Shown here: positions 39,301 to 47,247 of the stretch, piece after piece
Numbering within the stretch: the stretch's first letter is position 1
Layout of the letters: every line of letters starts with the position of its first letter
Notes under the pieces: generated by a model
The model's input: only the letters and a program-made list of their open reading frames with translations
Told to the model about the DNA's origin: nothing
The model's database searches: none
Source: Paraescarpia echinospica
Taxonomy: Eukaryota; Annelida; Polychaeta; Sabellida; Siboglinidae
Length of the DNA stretch: 64,000 nt
NCBI GenBank assembly: GCA_020002185.1
Contig: CM034534.1
Span: forward strand, 10,904,527-10,968,526
Direction: 5' to 3'
Translations under genes and position numbers: made by a program

Positions 39301-40984
39301 AGAAATGCAAGATGGACATCTCGAATCGACGCTTCTGCAAGCGATGTCGTTTGAAGAAGTGCTTTGAGATCGGCATGCGAAAGGAGTACATTCTCACCGA
39401 TGATGAGAAAGCTCGCAAGAAACAGAAGATTGAAGAAAACCGGTAAACATCAAGTGATACTATCTAGAGCACCCGTAAAACTTGGTGCCAGATTAAAATA
39501 GTGTTGTCCAACTTTCTGCGTATTTATCAAACCACAATCCGTATAGTGTGTGCAAGGTTTGACAGTCCGTTATAGCCAGATTAATGATTAAATTAATTAT
39601 TCTAATTTATGTCAACACTTTTCAAGAAACTTAATACAGCTGTGAAACAACGATTTTGTTTCATATGTAAAATGAAAGTGCTATCACTTTGTCAGCTAGA
39701 AAAGTGTAAAGTGGTAGCAACATGTTTTCTACATGTTTACTCTCTCTTTTTCTCAGGATGGCAAACCGGGTACCCGACAGGATGAGGTGAGACAAGCTTA
39801 TGACTTTTCATGAAAACTTGTCTTCCACTCAATGTGTGCATGTTTTTCCGTCTATTTCTCTAAATGGAGTAAAGCTATATTTGGACGCAACCAAATGTGT
39901 TGAACCGCCCATGAAAGCATCGACGAGTGCGGATTGACAGACTTAGTTGTGACAAAATAAAGTTTACTCCATTTAACATGCCATCCTGAAGGTTAATCGG
40001 TTAACATTTTTACGGAAAAAAAAATTCTGCAAGGGCTGTGTTAACGTGTCTATTTGCTTTCCGTTCGATGTATGTTCTTATTGGTGGTCAGCCGTCCTGT
40101 TCGTCTGTATGTTCTTGTATCGTCCAGTGTTCGTCTGTTTGCCTAGCCCTTTGTCCATCAGTTTCAGTGCATCACCCAGCAGCAATTCTTCCACTCCCAG
40201 GATGCCGACAAGAGAGGCCGAACCACAGATGGCAAAGTTGGGCAGTGGAGGGGAGGTGACGTCACAGACGAAGGTGATGAGCACGGAGGACTTGGAGCAG
40301 ATCGAGGAGCTGCTCGGTGCATACAAGGGGTCCCTCGACATCACGCACGAGAAGAAGCGCCAGACACCCGACTGTGTCTCCAATGTGTCCGACCTGGTGA
40401 ACATTGCCGAGATCAGCGTGCGCCGTGTCATCGACATGGCGAAGAAGGTGCAGTCGTTCAAGGCACTGCCACAGGCCGATCAGATCTCGCTGCTGAAGGG
40501 AGGCAGCATCGAGCTGCTCATCCTGCGCTCGGTGATCACGTTCGACACGGAGAAGCAGCACTTCCTTGACCCGTGCGACCAGGAGGACACGGCTGCGATC
40601 AACACGGAGCAGCTGCGTATGGCCGAGAATGGCACCGGACTGTTCGACGACCACATGAAGTTTGTCAAATCGCTCGCCATCGACCTCCACGCCGACCAGA
40701 CGACGCTCATCCTGCTGCTCGTCATCTCGCTCTTCTCGCCCGACCGGCCGAACGTCATCAACAAGGAGCTCGTGTCGGCTGAGCAGGAGCGCTACTCGCT
40801 GCTGCTGCAGAAGTACCTGGAGACGTGCTACCCGGTCGCCACAGCGCACACGCTCTACCCGAAGCTGCTCATGAAGCTCACAGACATCCGCAACCTGAAC
40901 GAGGAGCACTCACAAGTGCTGCTCAAGGTAAATCCGGAGGGCATCCAGCCGCTCATGCAGGAAGTGCTCGATCTGCGCAACTGA
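6273..40984 (+). CDS. HR96: Nuclear receptor, NR1J (HR96/DAF-12) type, five coding exons
   Basis: Ligand-regulated transcription factor acting in the nucleus. Proposed exons are 6273-6339, 37776-38068, 39276-39442, 39757-39786 and 40201-40984, totalling 1,341 nt and 446 residues. All borders are GT/AG and phases match (1, 0, 2, 2). Residues 24-85 form an acidic, serine-rich A/B region with a SUMO-type motif IKME near K45. Residues 88-150 are the C4-C4 DNA-binding domain, with P-box [12 protein letters not shown] typical of HR96/DAF-12 receptors and a second finger beginning CPYDEKC. Residues 187-446 are hinge plus ligand-binding domain, ending in an AF-2-like helix (PLMQEVLDL). In known relatives this group controls lipid and xenobiotic metabolism; the ligand here is unknown. 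The NR1J call could be the closely related lophotrochozoan NR1P group. The first exon is the least certain part. Confidence 0.75.
6340..8690 (+). other. First intron, 5' part
   Basis: AT-rich intronic sequence. A GCATGCCTGCCCGCC segment is repeated near 6,870-6,908. A run of loosely similar blocks ('ttgttgt…cagtgatgacacaatatttt') recurs around 7,250, 7,400, 7,580 and 7,710, suggesting an old, decayed tandem repeat. No exon is supported. Confidence 0.35.
8857..9211 (+). pseudogene. Pogo/Tigger transposase C-terminus relic
   Basis: The first reading segment contains [15 protein letters not shown] and runs into a stop at 8,966-8,968. A second segment, in another frame, runs from about 9,040 and ends [11 protein letters not shown] at the TGA 9,209-9,211. 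That ending matches a PCNA-interacting (PIP-box) pattern Q-x-x-I-x-x-F-F, which is known at the C-terminus of pogo-type transposases. At least one frameshift and one stop are present. The DDE catalytic domain is missing. Confidence 0.65.
8857..9577 (+). mobile_element. 3' end of a pogo/Tigger DNA transposon
   Basis: Contains the C-terminal coding relic of the transposase (see 8,857-9,211) followed by a non-coding tail. The tail at about 9,483-9,577 ends GGCAGGGACTACTG then TA. Reversed, this is a CAGTAGTCCCTGCC terminus flanked by the TA target site of the Tc1/mariner-pogo superfamily. I could not find the matching left terminus, so the copy looks 5'-truncated. Confidence 0.65.
9788..10110. 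repeat. Degenerate tandem repeat of about 40 bp, about 8 copies
   Basis: Units read roughly TCTCTGTAGAACAGTGTCAC then TTTCAGTCTCAGTAAAACAAG, with length variation of 38-42 bp and several substitutions per unit. The array stops about 60 bp before an unrelated 63-bp array. Confidence 0.8.
10169..10390. repeat. 63-bp tandem repeat, 3.5 copies
   Basis: Units begin GAAGAAGAATCA(A/G)TCTCTTG and contain GAGTCTGGCTCTGCCTTGTG and CTCAATAGAACTAACTCT. The unit length is a multiple of three, so artificial repetitive ORFs appear on both strands. I do not regard them as genes. Confidence 0.85.
10430..14225 (+). other. First intron, AT-rich part
   Basis: No exon is supported. Around 10,990-11,160 the element 'aaatcagttaaaata' recurs loosely at least four times. 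An 11-base G run lies near 12,214. (GT)n-like stretches occur near 13,870-13,920. Confidence 0.35.
14232..14395. mobile_element. Tigger/pogo-like non-autonomous element, copy 3
   Basis: Starts TA|CAGTCAAACTTTACTT, the canonical TA target plus CAGTCAAAC-type terminus, followed by AATACAGTCACC and ATTAAGGTCACCCTA. The right end is uncertain. Confidence 0.5.
15564..15690. mobile_element. Tigger/pogo-like non-autonomous element, copy 4 (partial)
   Basis: Begins TAGTCAACTCAGTAATACAG then CCACCTCACAATTAAGGTCAC, the same block order as copy 3. It lies about 40 bp after a (TA)n tract near 15,510-15,530. Confidence 0.45.
16803..16965. repeat. Foldback (hairpin) element of about 160 bp
   Basis: Imperfect inverted repeat. 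The inner left arm (about 16,824-16,876) contains CATCATAAAA, GGTCAGCC, CAGTAAT and GTTTGAA. The right arm (about 16,894-16,942) is its near reverse complement, around a 17-nt loop. Weaker pairing extends the arms into the flanking AATTAAATT stretches. It may be a palindromic MITE; a small-RNA hairpin is an alternative. Confidence 0.7.
16970..24160 (+). other. First intron, central part
   Basis: Intronic AT-rich sequence with short GT and TA tracts (for example near 22,195-22,211). No conserved domain or splice-bounded exon was recognised on either strand. The longer ORFs (about 70-110 codons) have no recognisable content. Confidence 0.35.
24210..24245 (+). repeat. Purine-rich (GGGGGA/GAGAGG) tract
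   Basis: A short run of GGAGGGGGAGGGGGAGAGGG type on the + strand, with several G tracts that could form a quadruplex in DNA or pre-mRNA. Confidence 0.6.
24420..32380 (+). other. First intron, distal part
   Basis: AT-rich intron. A TGTA/GT microsatellite lies at about 25,846-25,878 and a G run at about 30,504. ORFs at 26,302-26,718 (-) and 26,591-26,962 (+) overlap on opposite strands and have no recognisable domain. Confidence 0.35.
32413..32508 (+). pseudogene. C-terminal tail of a non-LTR reverse transcriptase (LINE relic)
   Basis: An open segment of 31 codons ends at TGA 32,506-32,508 and contains VNDWN and [16 protein letters not shown]. This is the pattern of the extreme C-terminus of Jockey/CR1-type LINE ORF2 proteins. 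The reading frame upstream is decayed. The following 100 bp are probably the LINE 3' UTR. A 5'-truncated insertion is likely. Confidence 0.55.
34629..35271. repeat. 46-bp minisatellite, 14 nearly identical copies
   Basis: Units read GAAGTGTTATTGTGGGTAAA then GTGATTGGCTGGGTGTGCTG then TTTGTT. The 643 bp equal 14 x 46 minus one base, the missing G falling in the unit near 34,931. I see no other differences between units, which points to recent expansion or homogenisation. A two-copy 23-bp repeat (ATGATACCAGTGAACATATC) lies about 100 bp upstream. There are no spacers, so this is not a CRISPR array. Confidence 0.95.
35280..37230 (+). other. First intron, 3' part
   Basis: Slightly GC-richer intronic DNA around 35,450-36,170, then AT-rich. 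Overlapping ORFs on both strands (for example 35,694-36,170) show no domain that I recognise. No splice-bounded exon in a usable phase could be supported. Confidence 0.35.
37235..37395 (+). mobile_element. tRNA-derived SINE with a conserved central domain
   Basis: A box A-like segment (GGCACAGGGTTAAGACTG) and a box B-like GTTCTAGTCCCC lie about 45 bp apart. They are followed by CCTTGGGCAAG…CATTGCTCCAGTTCACTCAG and AATACCTGGC, which resembles the conserved central domain found in several invertebrate SINE families. The tail merges with variable sequence. The exact family is not assigned. Confidence 0.55.
37492..37515. repeat. Interstitial telomere-like (ACCCTA)4 tract
   Basis: Four consecutive ACCCTA units, the complement of the animal telomere repeat TTAGGG. 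The tract lies just downstream of a SINE and directly before a duplicated splice-acceptor region of the receptor gene. Confidence 0.85.
37515..37805 (+). repeat. Diverged tandem duplication spanning the exon 2 splice acceptor
   Basis: Two adjacent units of about 134 and 155 bp, each opening TATATAAGAACT, containing GAAAATTATTAT and finishing with an acceptor plus an exon-like start. Unit 1 ends TGTTGCAG|GGATACACATTGCAG. Unit 2 ends TTGTTTCAG|GAATCCACATTGCAG. The second acceptor is the functional exon 2 border; the first (AG at 37,620-37,621) is a decoy copy. Confidence 0.75.
37776..38068 (+). CDS. HR96: Nuclear receptor coding exon 2 (A/B region and first zinc finger)
   Basis: The acceptor TTGTTTCAG precedes 37,776 and the donor CTA|GTGAGT follows 38,068. 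The exon starts in phase 1 and ends in phase 0. It encodes a Gly/Ser/Glu-rich N-terminal segment, then [13 protein letters not shown] and the P-box helix [12 protein letters not shown]. The four zinc-binding cysteines are C88, C91, C105 and C108 by the assembled numbering. Confidence 0.9.
38069..39275 (+). other. Nuclear receptor intron 2
   Basis: GT (38,069) to AG (39,274-39,275), about 1.2 kb, splitting the two zinc fingers. A 178-codon ORF on the minus strand (38,453-38,989) overlaps a + ORF and shows no domain, so it is treated as chance. Confidence 0.7.
39276..39442 (+). CDS. HR96: Nuclear receptor coding exon 3 (second zinc finger and C-terminal extension)
   Basis: The acceptor CTGATTTCAG and donor CG|GTAAAC bound a 167-nt exon. 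It encodes [26 protein letters not shown] and the basic extension [14 protein letters not shown]. The four cysteines of the second finger are present and the D-box spacing C-x5-C is normal. The exon ends in phase 2. Confidence 0.92.
39757..39786 (+). CDS. HR96: Nuclear receptor 30-nt microexon in the hinge
   Basis: A polypyrimidine tract and TTTTTCTCAG precede 39,757, and GTGAGA follows 39,786. The 30 nt add exactly ten codons (about [10 protein letters not shown] across the junctions) and keep phase 2 on both sides. Skipping it would keep the reading frame, so this looks like a cassette microexon between the DNA-binding and ligand-binding domains. Inclusion is inferred from splice signals and phase only. 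Confidence 0.65.
40201..40984 (+). CDS. HR96: Nuclear receptor last coding exon (hinge and ligand-binding domain)
   Basis: The acceptor CCACTCCCAG precedes 40,201 and the stop TGA is at 40,982-40,984. The single 784-nt exon carries the whole ligand-binding domain. It includes the helix 3-5 signature region around [20 protein letters not shown] and [15 protein letters not shown], helices 7-10 ([23 protein letters not shown]) and a helix 12-like PLMQEVLDL near the end. It is much more GC-rich than the introns, which explains the long shadow ORFs on the opposite strand. An open frame continues upstream of the acceptor, but that part matches no receptor sequence. Confidence 0.92.
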
Positions 40985-43060
40985 CCGCCGCGTCCGGTCG
41001 ACGACGACGTGACGTCACACGAGTCGGCGGCAGACTGTGCTCTCGTTACTGGCTTCTCTTGGTGGCGTCCCATTGTTGATTGGACGCCGCCACCTGTAGG
41101 TCTTCACGGGCAGTCGACTGGCCGCACAGACGGACGGACGGCGTTTGTCTGCGGAGGAAGGCGCCATCGTGTCTCTGCCGACGATTTCGTCCAGTTACTA
41201 CTAAATGTGACATAGCTTTTGTTAATGACCGGTGACCTAGGTTAATTGGAATTGATCGATCTCGTTGAACGCTGCCACCGACGGCGTCAGTGGTTTTGTC
41301 ACCTTCCGGTGGTTTTTGTCTTATGGTGATATCGTGATGATCTGTCGGTGGTTTGTGTGTGTGTTACGAGGACGTTGTTTCGACAACAGGTTGCCGTCGG
41401 AAGCGAGCGTGTTTGTTTGACAGACGGCCGCCGTGTGATATAGTCCACTTTTAGCGACGGCGACGATCCGGGGTATGCTGCCGTATCTGCTCGTGTTCGG
41501 TTGTCTCGTCGCGACATAGTGAACCCGTCTTCGTTAAGAAGCGCTTCTTTAAAGACAGCGTGATCGGCACCACTTGTTCGCTTGCACACTGCATTAGATG
41601 CTTCGCGCGTGTCTTTCGAGGCTGACGTTTGTGTTGTACATACCGTAGAAGAGGGCCACCATGTTTGATGCTTTCTAGAACGTGTCGGTCGGCGCAGCAC
41701 TCGTGTTGTTTGTAGGGGCGATAGACGAGGGAGATTAAAGAGACTGGGCCGGGTGACGATATCTGCCCATCCATATGCCACGAGTGTGCTTAAAGAGAGT
41801 GCTTGAATCGATCTGCGAAGATCACAAAGAGCATCTATTTTATATAAACTGTTTACCCATGTAGCCACGCCCAAGGCTGTGTCTATGTATTGTTGTATAT
41901 TATCGTGTGAATGTGTGCATTTGTAAAGCCCCCCATCCTCTACACGTGTCACGCTTTGGCACCCGGACACTGCACGGATGTGTCTCTGTACGTGTATACG
42001 TTTACACACATACGGAGACTACGATACGATGTATGTTGAGTTCGTTTGAACGCGGACTCTTGCCTGGTGTGCGAAGTCCGGCAGCAATCGCTATGTTTGT
42101 GCCAGGGGGCAAGGCAGCTCTGCAAAAAGCTTGTAGTCGTTACGTTAAATTCACGTGGTGCCATACACAAGGAGGTCGCGAAATCGTAGAATTAGACATT
42201 CGTTGTCGCAGAAATCGGACGAGGCATGCGAACGAAGGTGATGTGCCCACTTTGCCATTAATCAGGTTTACGAGACGTTGAGATCAAGACTAACAGAGAT
42301 TTGCAAACTTCTGACTGAAATCCCGATGCGGCGGCGGCGGCATTGCGTGCGAATCGGTGTGCAGCGAATGCGCGCGGCGCATCATCAGGTTTAATTGTTT
42401 TGCTTTTGTGTTGTGCTGTACAGTTTTCATTTGACGCGTGCCCAGCATCGCCAACTAAATGTATGTAATTGTGAGGGTAAGTACCGTCCACGTGACCGCT
42501 AGACGACAGTGTGCGCGTGTGGTTGCCAGTGGCAACGCGATGGCAGTCGAGAAAGTTGGGAAACGCGATTCGAGCATCTGATTTGGAATCGCTTCACTCG
42601 TCGTGATCACGCCAATGTGCAGTGTGCCGTCTTCTGTATACACGAAATCTAAAATATTTTGTTCTTCCAAATTACAAACTAATACAGTTTCATAAACAAT
42701 GATAAACAACAGTTCCTGGCTGGCTCTACTAAAATTGCAGAACATACTTAAGTATGTATGTCAAAAAAAATTACGCAGTGTTTACGTTTGGAAATCCTTG
42801 GCTATTGTCAACGTGGAAGAGCGTGTCACTGGCGTGTCGTTGAAGTGTTTCTAAACAAGTCTCGAACTCCCGCGGCGTCCGTGCCATTGCAGATGGTGAG
42901 TCACGCCAAGGATGATCGCTAGACGGCGCTGCCGTCTCTGGAAGACCGCCGCGAGGAGGCGCTCTGGCACGGCGTAACATTTGCTGTCCGTTGTGATTAA
43001 AGAAGGCGCGAGTAAATTCGTCCACGAATCATGCGAATAAAATGGAAGGAATCAGCCGTG
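40985..43060 (+). other. Nuclear receptor 3' UTR (inferred)
   Basis: About 2 kb of GC-rich, CpG-containing sequence without recognisable repeats follows the stop codon. It ends near an AATAAA at 43,036-43,041, after which the DNA becomes AT-rich and repeat-laden. Long minus-strand ORFs (for example 41,299-42,009) have no domain. The extent is inferred from composition and the polyadenylation signal. Confidence 0.5.
43036..43041 (+). terminator. Polyadenylation signal AATAAA, probable receptor mRNA end
   Basis: A canonical AATAAA stands at the end of the GC-rich 3' UTR block. Earlier non-canonical signals cannot be ruled out. Confidence 0.45.
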
Positions 43061-44130
43061 TGTTATCTCGTTGCTTTGTTCCAGCCAATACAACGCTCAA
43101 ACAGTTTACATTATTGAGTTTAAAGTTGGTCAGAATGCTTCGTATGGATCTAAAACAGTGTACCCTTATTTTTTAATTACACGGAGAATCAGTTTAAATG
43201 GTTGACCCGATTTTTTCATCACGATGGGAAGACGTCTCTGCATCCAGATTCTCTGGAGAGAACTTCCTGCTACCGTTCCAAGTACACATCCACGTAGACA
43301 CCAGCTGTCAGTCTTGTCAAAAGTATCTTCAACCTAACCCCAACATTAAACCTATCGGAGTGAAACCAAACGTAAAAGGTGTGTACGTGGAGGAGGAAGG
43401 GAAGTTCTCCAGGCTCTTCGTGTGCGACAAACAGTGGCGCCACTCCACGGAGACTGGATAATCGAGGTTACAGTAATTCATTCTTTCTTATTCAATTACA
43501 TACTAAATTGCAGTAATATGTGTATAAACGCAGCTACGAATTTAATCCGAAGAGTTACCAAAACAAACAAAGAATGCATAGCTTGGAGTTGGGCACAAAC
43601 TACATTTACGCCCGCCACCAGGTGGCAGCACCAACAGTAGCATTAACCTTGCTTCGATTACCCATGCGCCTTGAGGTGACAGCACATTTTCGCTCCTCAC
43701 TATGGCCTGGAATATTAAGGCCCTTCCAGTGTTACCGGTAGGTGGCTTTATCCCAGATTCGGGTAGAAACGATGATTGGCTCTCAGGCCAACTATGAAAT
43801 AATAAATTAAATAAGGATACCATTTTATCAGATAATACTATATAACAACTATTCAACATTACACTTATATTGAAACATGTCACACACAAAATAAACCGAC
43901 ATTAAACTTGTTTCGTAGTTTAGTGCCTTTTAATCACATGCATATTCAATAGGTGGCAGCTCTCTTGGCTGTCAACGATCCCGTATTGATGTTCTTTGGT
44001 TATGCTCGAGCAGAAACAAAAGACTAAGTGTGAATAAGCATGATATAAATACCAAACAAGGACACATTTAACTAAACAAAGTGCAATCAATGTCGCGCGC
44101 ATTATTTACGTAGTCACCAACGTACAACCA
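43061..44130. other. Intergenic DNA downstream of the receptor gene
   Basis: No gene is supported. An 87-codon ORF at 43,198-43,461 has no known domain. The segment holds three GGTGGC-type motifs (near 43,620, 43,740 and 43,952), one of which fits a CTCF core site. Confidence 0.4.
43614..43629 (+). promoter_or_regulatory. CTCF-like core motif
   Basis: GCCACCAGGTGGCAGC matches the core of the bilaterian CTCF consensus (CCACNAGGTGGCAG). It lies about 570 bp after the proposed receptor poly(A) signal and before the repeat-rich block. Occupancy is unknown. Confidence 0.4.
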
Positions 44131-44134
44131 AAAC

Positions 44135-44206
44135 GTACTGATCTTAGTGGTTAGGTAGCGTGTCGAGCTACTATTTTTAGGGTCCGGTTCGAATCCCGTA
44201 CAGTAC
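44135..44206 (+). tRNA. tRNA-like unit (Asp GTC type), probably a pseudogene or SINE head
   Basis: The 72-nt unit has a perfect outer stem GTACTG/CAGTAC, a box A-like TTAGTGGTTAGG and a box B GGTTCGAATCC. An anticodon-like stem GTAGC/GCTAC closes a 7-nt loop with GTC in the anticodon position. The D arm has no proper stem and the T stem carries mismatches. A functional tRNA is therefore unlikely. Confidence 0.35.
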
Positions 44207-44241
44207 TCGAAACTTATTTGTGTTCACTTAGTTGAAGATTA

Positions 44242-47200
44242 ATTTTATTCTGTGTAATGCTATTTTGGGCACTATTTCGTAATTTCATTTCGTTATCGAA
44301 AACATACATAATATATAAACATTCTGGGGGATAAACGTGCTAAATGGCATTGAGCAGTCAAAACGCGATTCTGAGCTAGACTCTTCCAGGCGAAGTCACG
44401 CAGCCAGGCGAGAGTCGGTTAAGCGAGATTAGCTTTAACCATGAATATTGCCTGTAAATCTCGCGCCTCGTTTTCACTTTGGAGTCAGCTGTCGACATTC
44501 GTTGCGCTGTTACCTGCATAGGGAAAAAGATATAATATTATAATTTTATTTGGGGTATAATCAAAGAAATGACACAGACGACTGATGAATGTTCCTGTTA
44601 CGTTCCTGTAAAATGTTACAATAATCGACTTTAGCGTCGGTTACAACTGGATACCTGTAATATTGCTCTTGCGATGTGTTTACATCTTAACTGTCGTAAC
44701 TTGACTAAGTTTGTGCTTCAATCGGGTTATACAACAGCCACGGGATATATACAACCGATCTCGTTTACGCTGTTCTGGGCGATTCCACGGAAACAATATG
44801 ATTTTATGGGAAACAATGGCCATTTTGCAAACAGGTATGTATTTTGTTATGTAATTTATTGTAATACAGTGTATACATATGTACCCATTTTCAAAATTCA
44901 AATAACACCAAATTTTTATTGTAATTTGTTAAAAAGAAGTTAATTAACTGTATTCAGATGTCATTAGGTTACAATGAGATTAAATTTAATCCACAACAAT
45001 ATTTTTGTTAAAAGTTATATATATATATATAATTTAAAAATTCAACTCTTCATGTCACACATGTAACGCAATTAAAAAAAAAATCCAAAAATAATGTTTT
45101 TGGTTTATAAATCAACATATGAATACTTCTGTAATTCCAAAATATAAAAGATATGAAAAAATATGTAACTATAAAGTTTGAAATATATGTGTGTCACACA
45201 CGTAACGCTATGTTACATTTGTGAATCTACCTACGTATATCATGACACAATATATTTTTACAAACTTTTAAAAACTATAATTGAATTTCTAATGTGTTAC
45301 AATGGGGCAACACCACATCGGGTCAATTATAGTTGACAGTAATAGACACCCATGGTGAAATATACCCTCAATCTCCTCTTTTTAATGTCTGATTTGCTTG
45401 GATTCATCCTAAAATAAATCACTATTCCTCTCGTTACATAAATATGTCACATAATTTATTGTAATCAGCTTACCTAATTATGTTGTGGTAAATTATAGTA
45501 TGCATTAAGCATGTCATATTGTTATGTACGCTCAGTAAACAGTGCATTACTAGGAACATTTCAACAAATTACTGAGTCATTTCCACAAGCGTCACACAAG
45601 TATGTTACACATGTAATGTCACATTTATATTTTTATGCAAAGTACAGTCATATATACTTACACACAGTCTTCCTATACATATATTTAAGATAATGCCACT
45701 TATTAACAAATTTCTAAAACTTCACAGGTTTTGGACAATAACTGATTTTATTCTGTGTAATGCTATTTTGGGCACTATTTCGTAATTTCATTTCGTTATC
45801 GAAAACATACATAATATATAAACATTCTGGGGGATAAACGTGCTAAATGGCATTGAGCAGTCAAAACGCGATTCTGAGCTAGACTCTTCCAGGCGAAGTC
45901 ACGCAGCCAGGCGAGAGTCGGTTAAGCGAGATTAGCTTTAACCATGAATATTGCCTGTAAATCTCGCGCCTCGTTTTCACTTTGGAGTCAGCTGTCGACA
46001 TTCGTTGCGCTGTTACCTGCATAGGGAAAAAGATATAATATTATAATTTTATTTGGGGTATAATCAAAGAAATGACACAGACGACTGATGAATGTTCCTG
46101 TTACGTTCCTGTAAAATGTTACAATAATCGACTTTAGCGTCGGTTACAACTGGAAACCTGTAATATTGCTCTTGCGATGTGTTTACATCTTAACTGTCGT
46201 AACTTGACTAAGTTTGTGCTTCAATCGGGTTATACAACAGCCACGGGATATATACAACCGATCTCGTTTACGCTGTTCTGGGCGATTCCACGGAAACAAT
46301 ATGATTTTATGGGAAACAATGGCCATTTTGCAAACAGGTATGTATTTTGTTATGTAATTTATTGTAATACAGTGTATACATATGTACCCATTTTCAAAAT
46401 TCAAATAACACCAAATTTTTATTGTAATTTGTTAAAAAGAAGTTAATTAACTGTATTCAGATGTCATTAGGTTACAATGAGATTAAATTTAATCCACAAC
46501 AATATTTTTGTTAAAAGTTATATATATATATATAATTTAAAAATTCAACTCTTCATGTCAAACATGTAACGCAATTAAAAAAAAAAATCCAAAAATAATG
46601 TTTTTGGTTTATAAATCAACATATGAATACTTCTGTAATTCCAAAATATAAAAGATGAAAAAATATGTAACTATAAAGTTTGAAATATATGTGTGTCACA
46701 CACGTAACGCTATGTTACATTTGTGAATCTACCTACGTATATCATGACACAATATATTTTTACAAACTTTTAAAAACTATAATTGAATTTCTAATGTGTT
46801 ACAATGGGGCAACACCACATCGGGTCAATTATAGTTGACAGTAATAGACACCCATGGTGAAATATACCCTCAATCTCCTCTTTTTAATGTCTGATTTGCT
46901 TGGATTCATCCTAAAATAAATCACTATTCCTCTCGTTACATAAATATGTCACATAATTTATTGTAATCAGCTTACCTAATTATGTTGTGGTAAATTATAG
47001 TATGCATTAAGCATGTCATATTGTTATGTACGCTCAGTAAACAGTGCATTACTAGGAACATTTCAACAAATTACTGAGTCATTTCCACAAGCGTCACACA
47101 AGTATGTTACACATGTAATGTCACATTTATATTTTTATGCAAAGTACAGTCATATATACTTACACACAGTCTTCCTATACATATATTTAAGATAATGCCA

Positions 47201-47247
47201 CTTATTAACAAATTTCTAAAACTTCACAGGTTTTGGACAATAACTGA
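44242..47247 (+). repeat. 1.5-kb near-identical tandem duplication
   Basis: 44,242-45,744 and 45,745-47,247 are head-to-tail copies with an offset of 1,503 bp. I noticed only a few differences, for example GGATACC/GGAAACC, a 2-bp indel in AAAGATATGAAA, one extra A in an A tract, and CACACATG/CAAACATG. Short ORFs are duplicated along with the DNA (44,674/46,177) and have no known domain. Recent duplication is inferred. Confidence 0.95.

Noticed and set aside
40046..40200. Upstream extension of the ligand-binding-domain ORF to 40,046
   Set aside because: The 5' portion is hydrophobic and unlike any receptor hinge. A good acceptor at 40,199-40,200 in the right phase explains the start of the exon.
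40262..40909. 215-codon minus-strand ORF opposite the ligand-binding-domain exon
   Set aside because: It is the antisense shadow of the GC-rich receptor exon; the + strand has clear receptor motifs.
44135..44206. Functional tRNA-Asp gene
   Set aside because: Box B and the outer stem are good, but the D stem is missing and the T stem is mismatched. Kept only as a tRNA-like unit.
44674..44943. 89-codon ORF duplicated at 46,177-46,446
   Set aside because: Duplicated only because the whole 1.5 kb is duplicated; the translation has no recognisable domain and an antisense ORF overlaps it.
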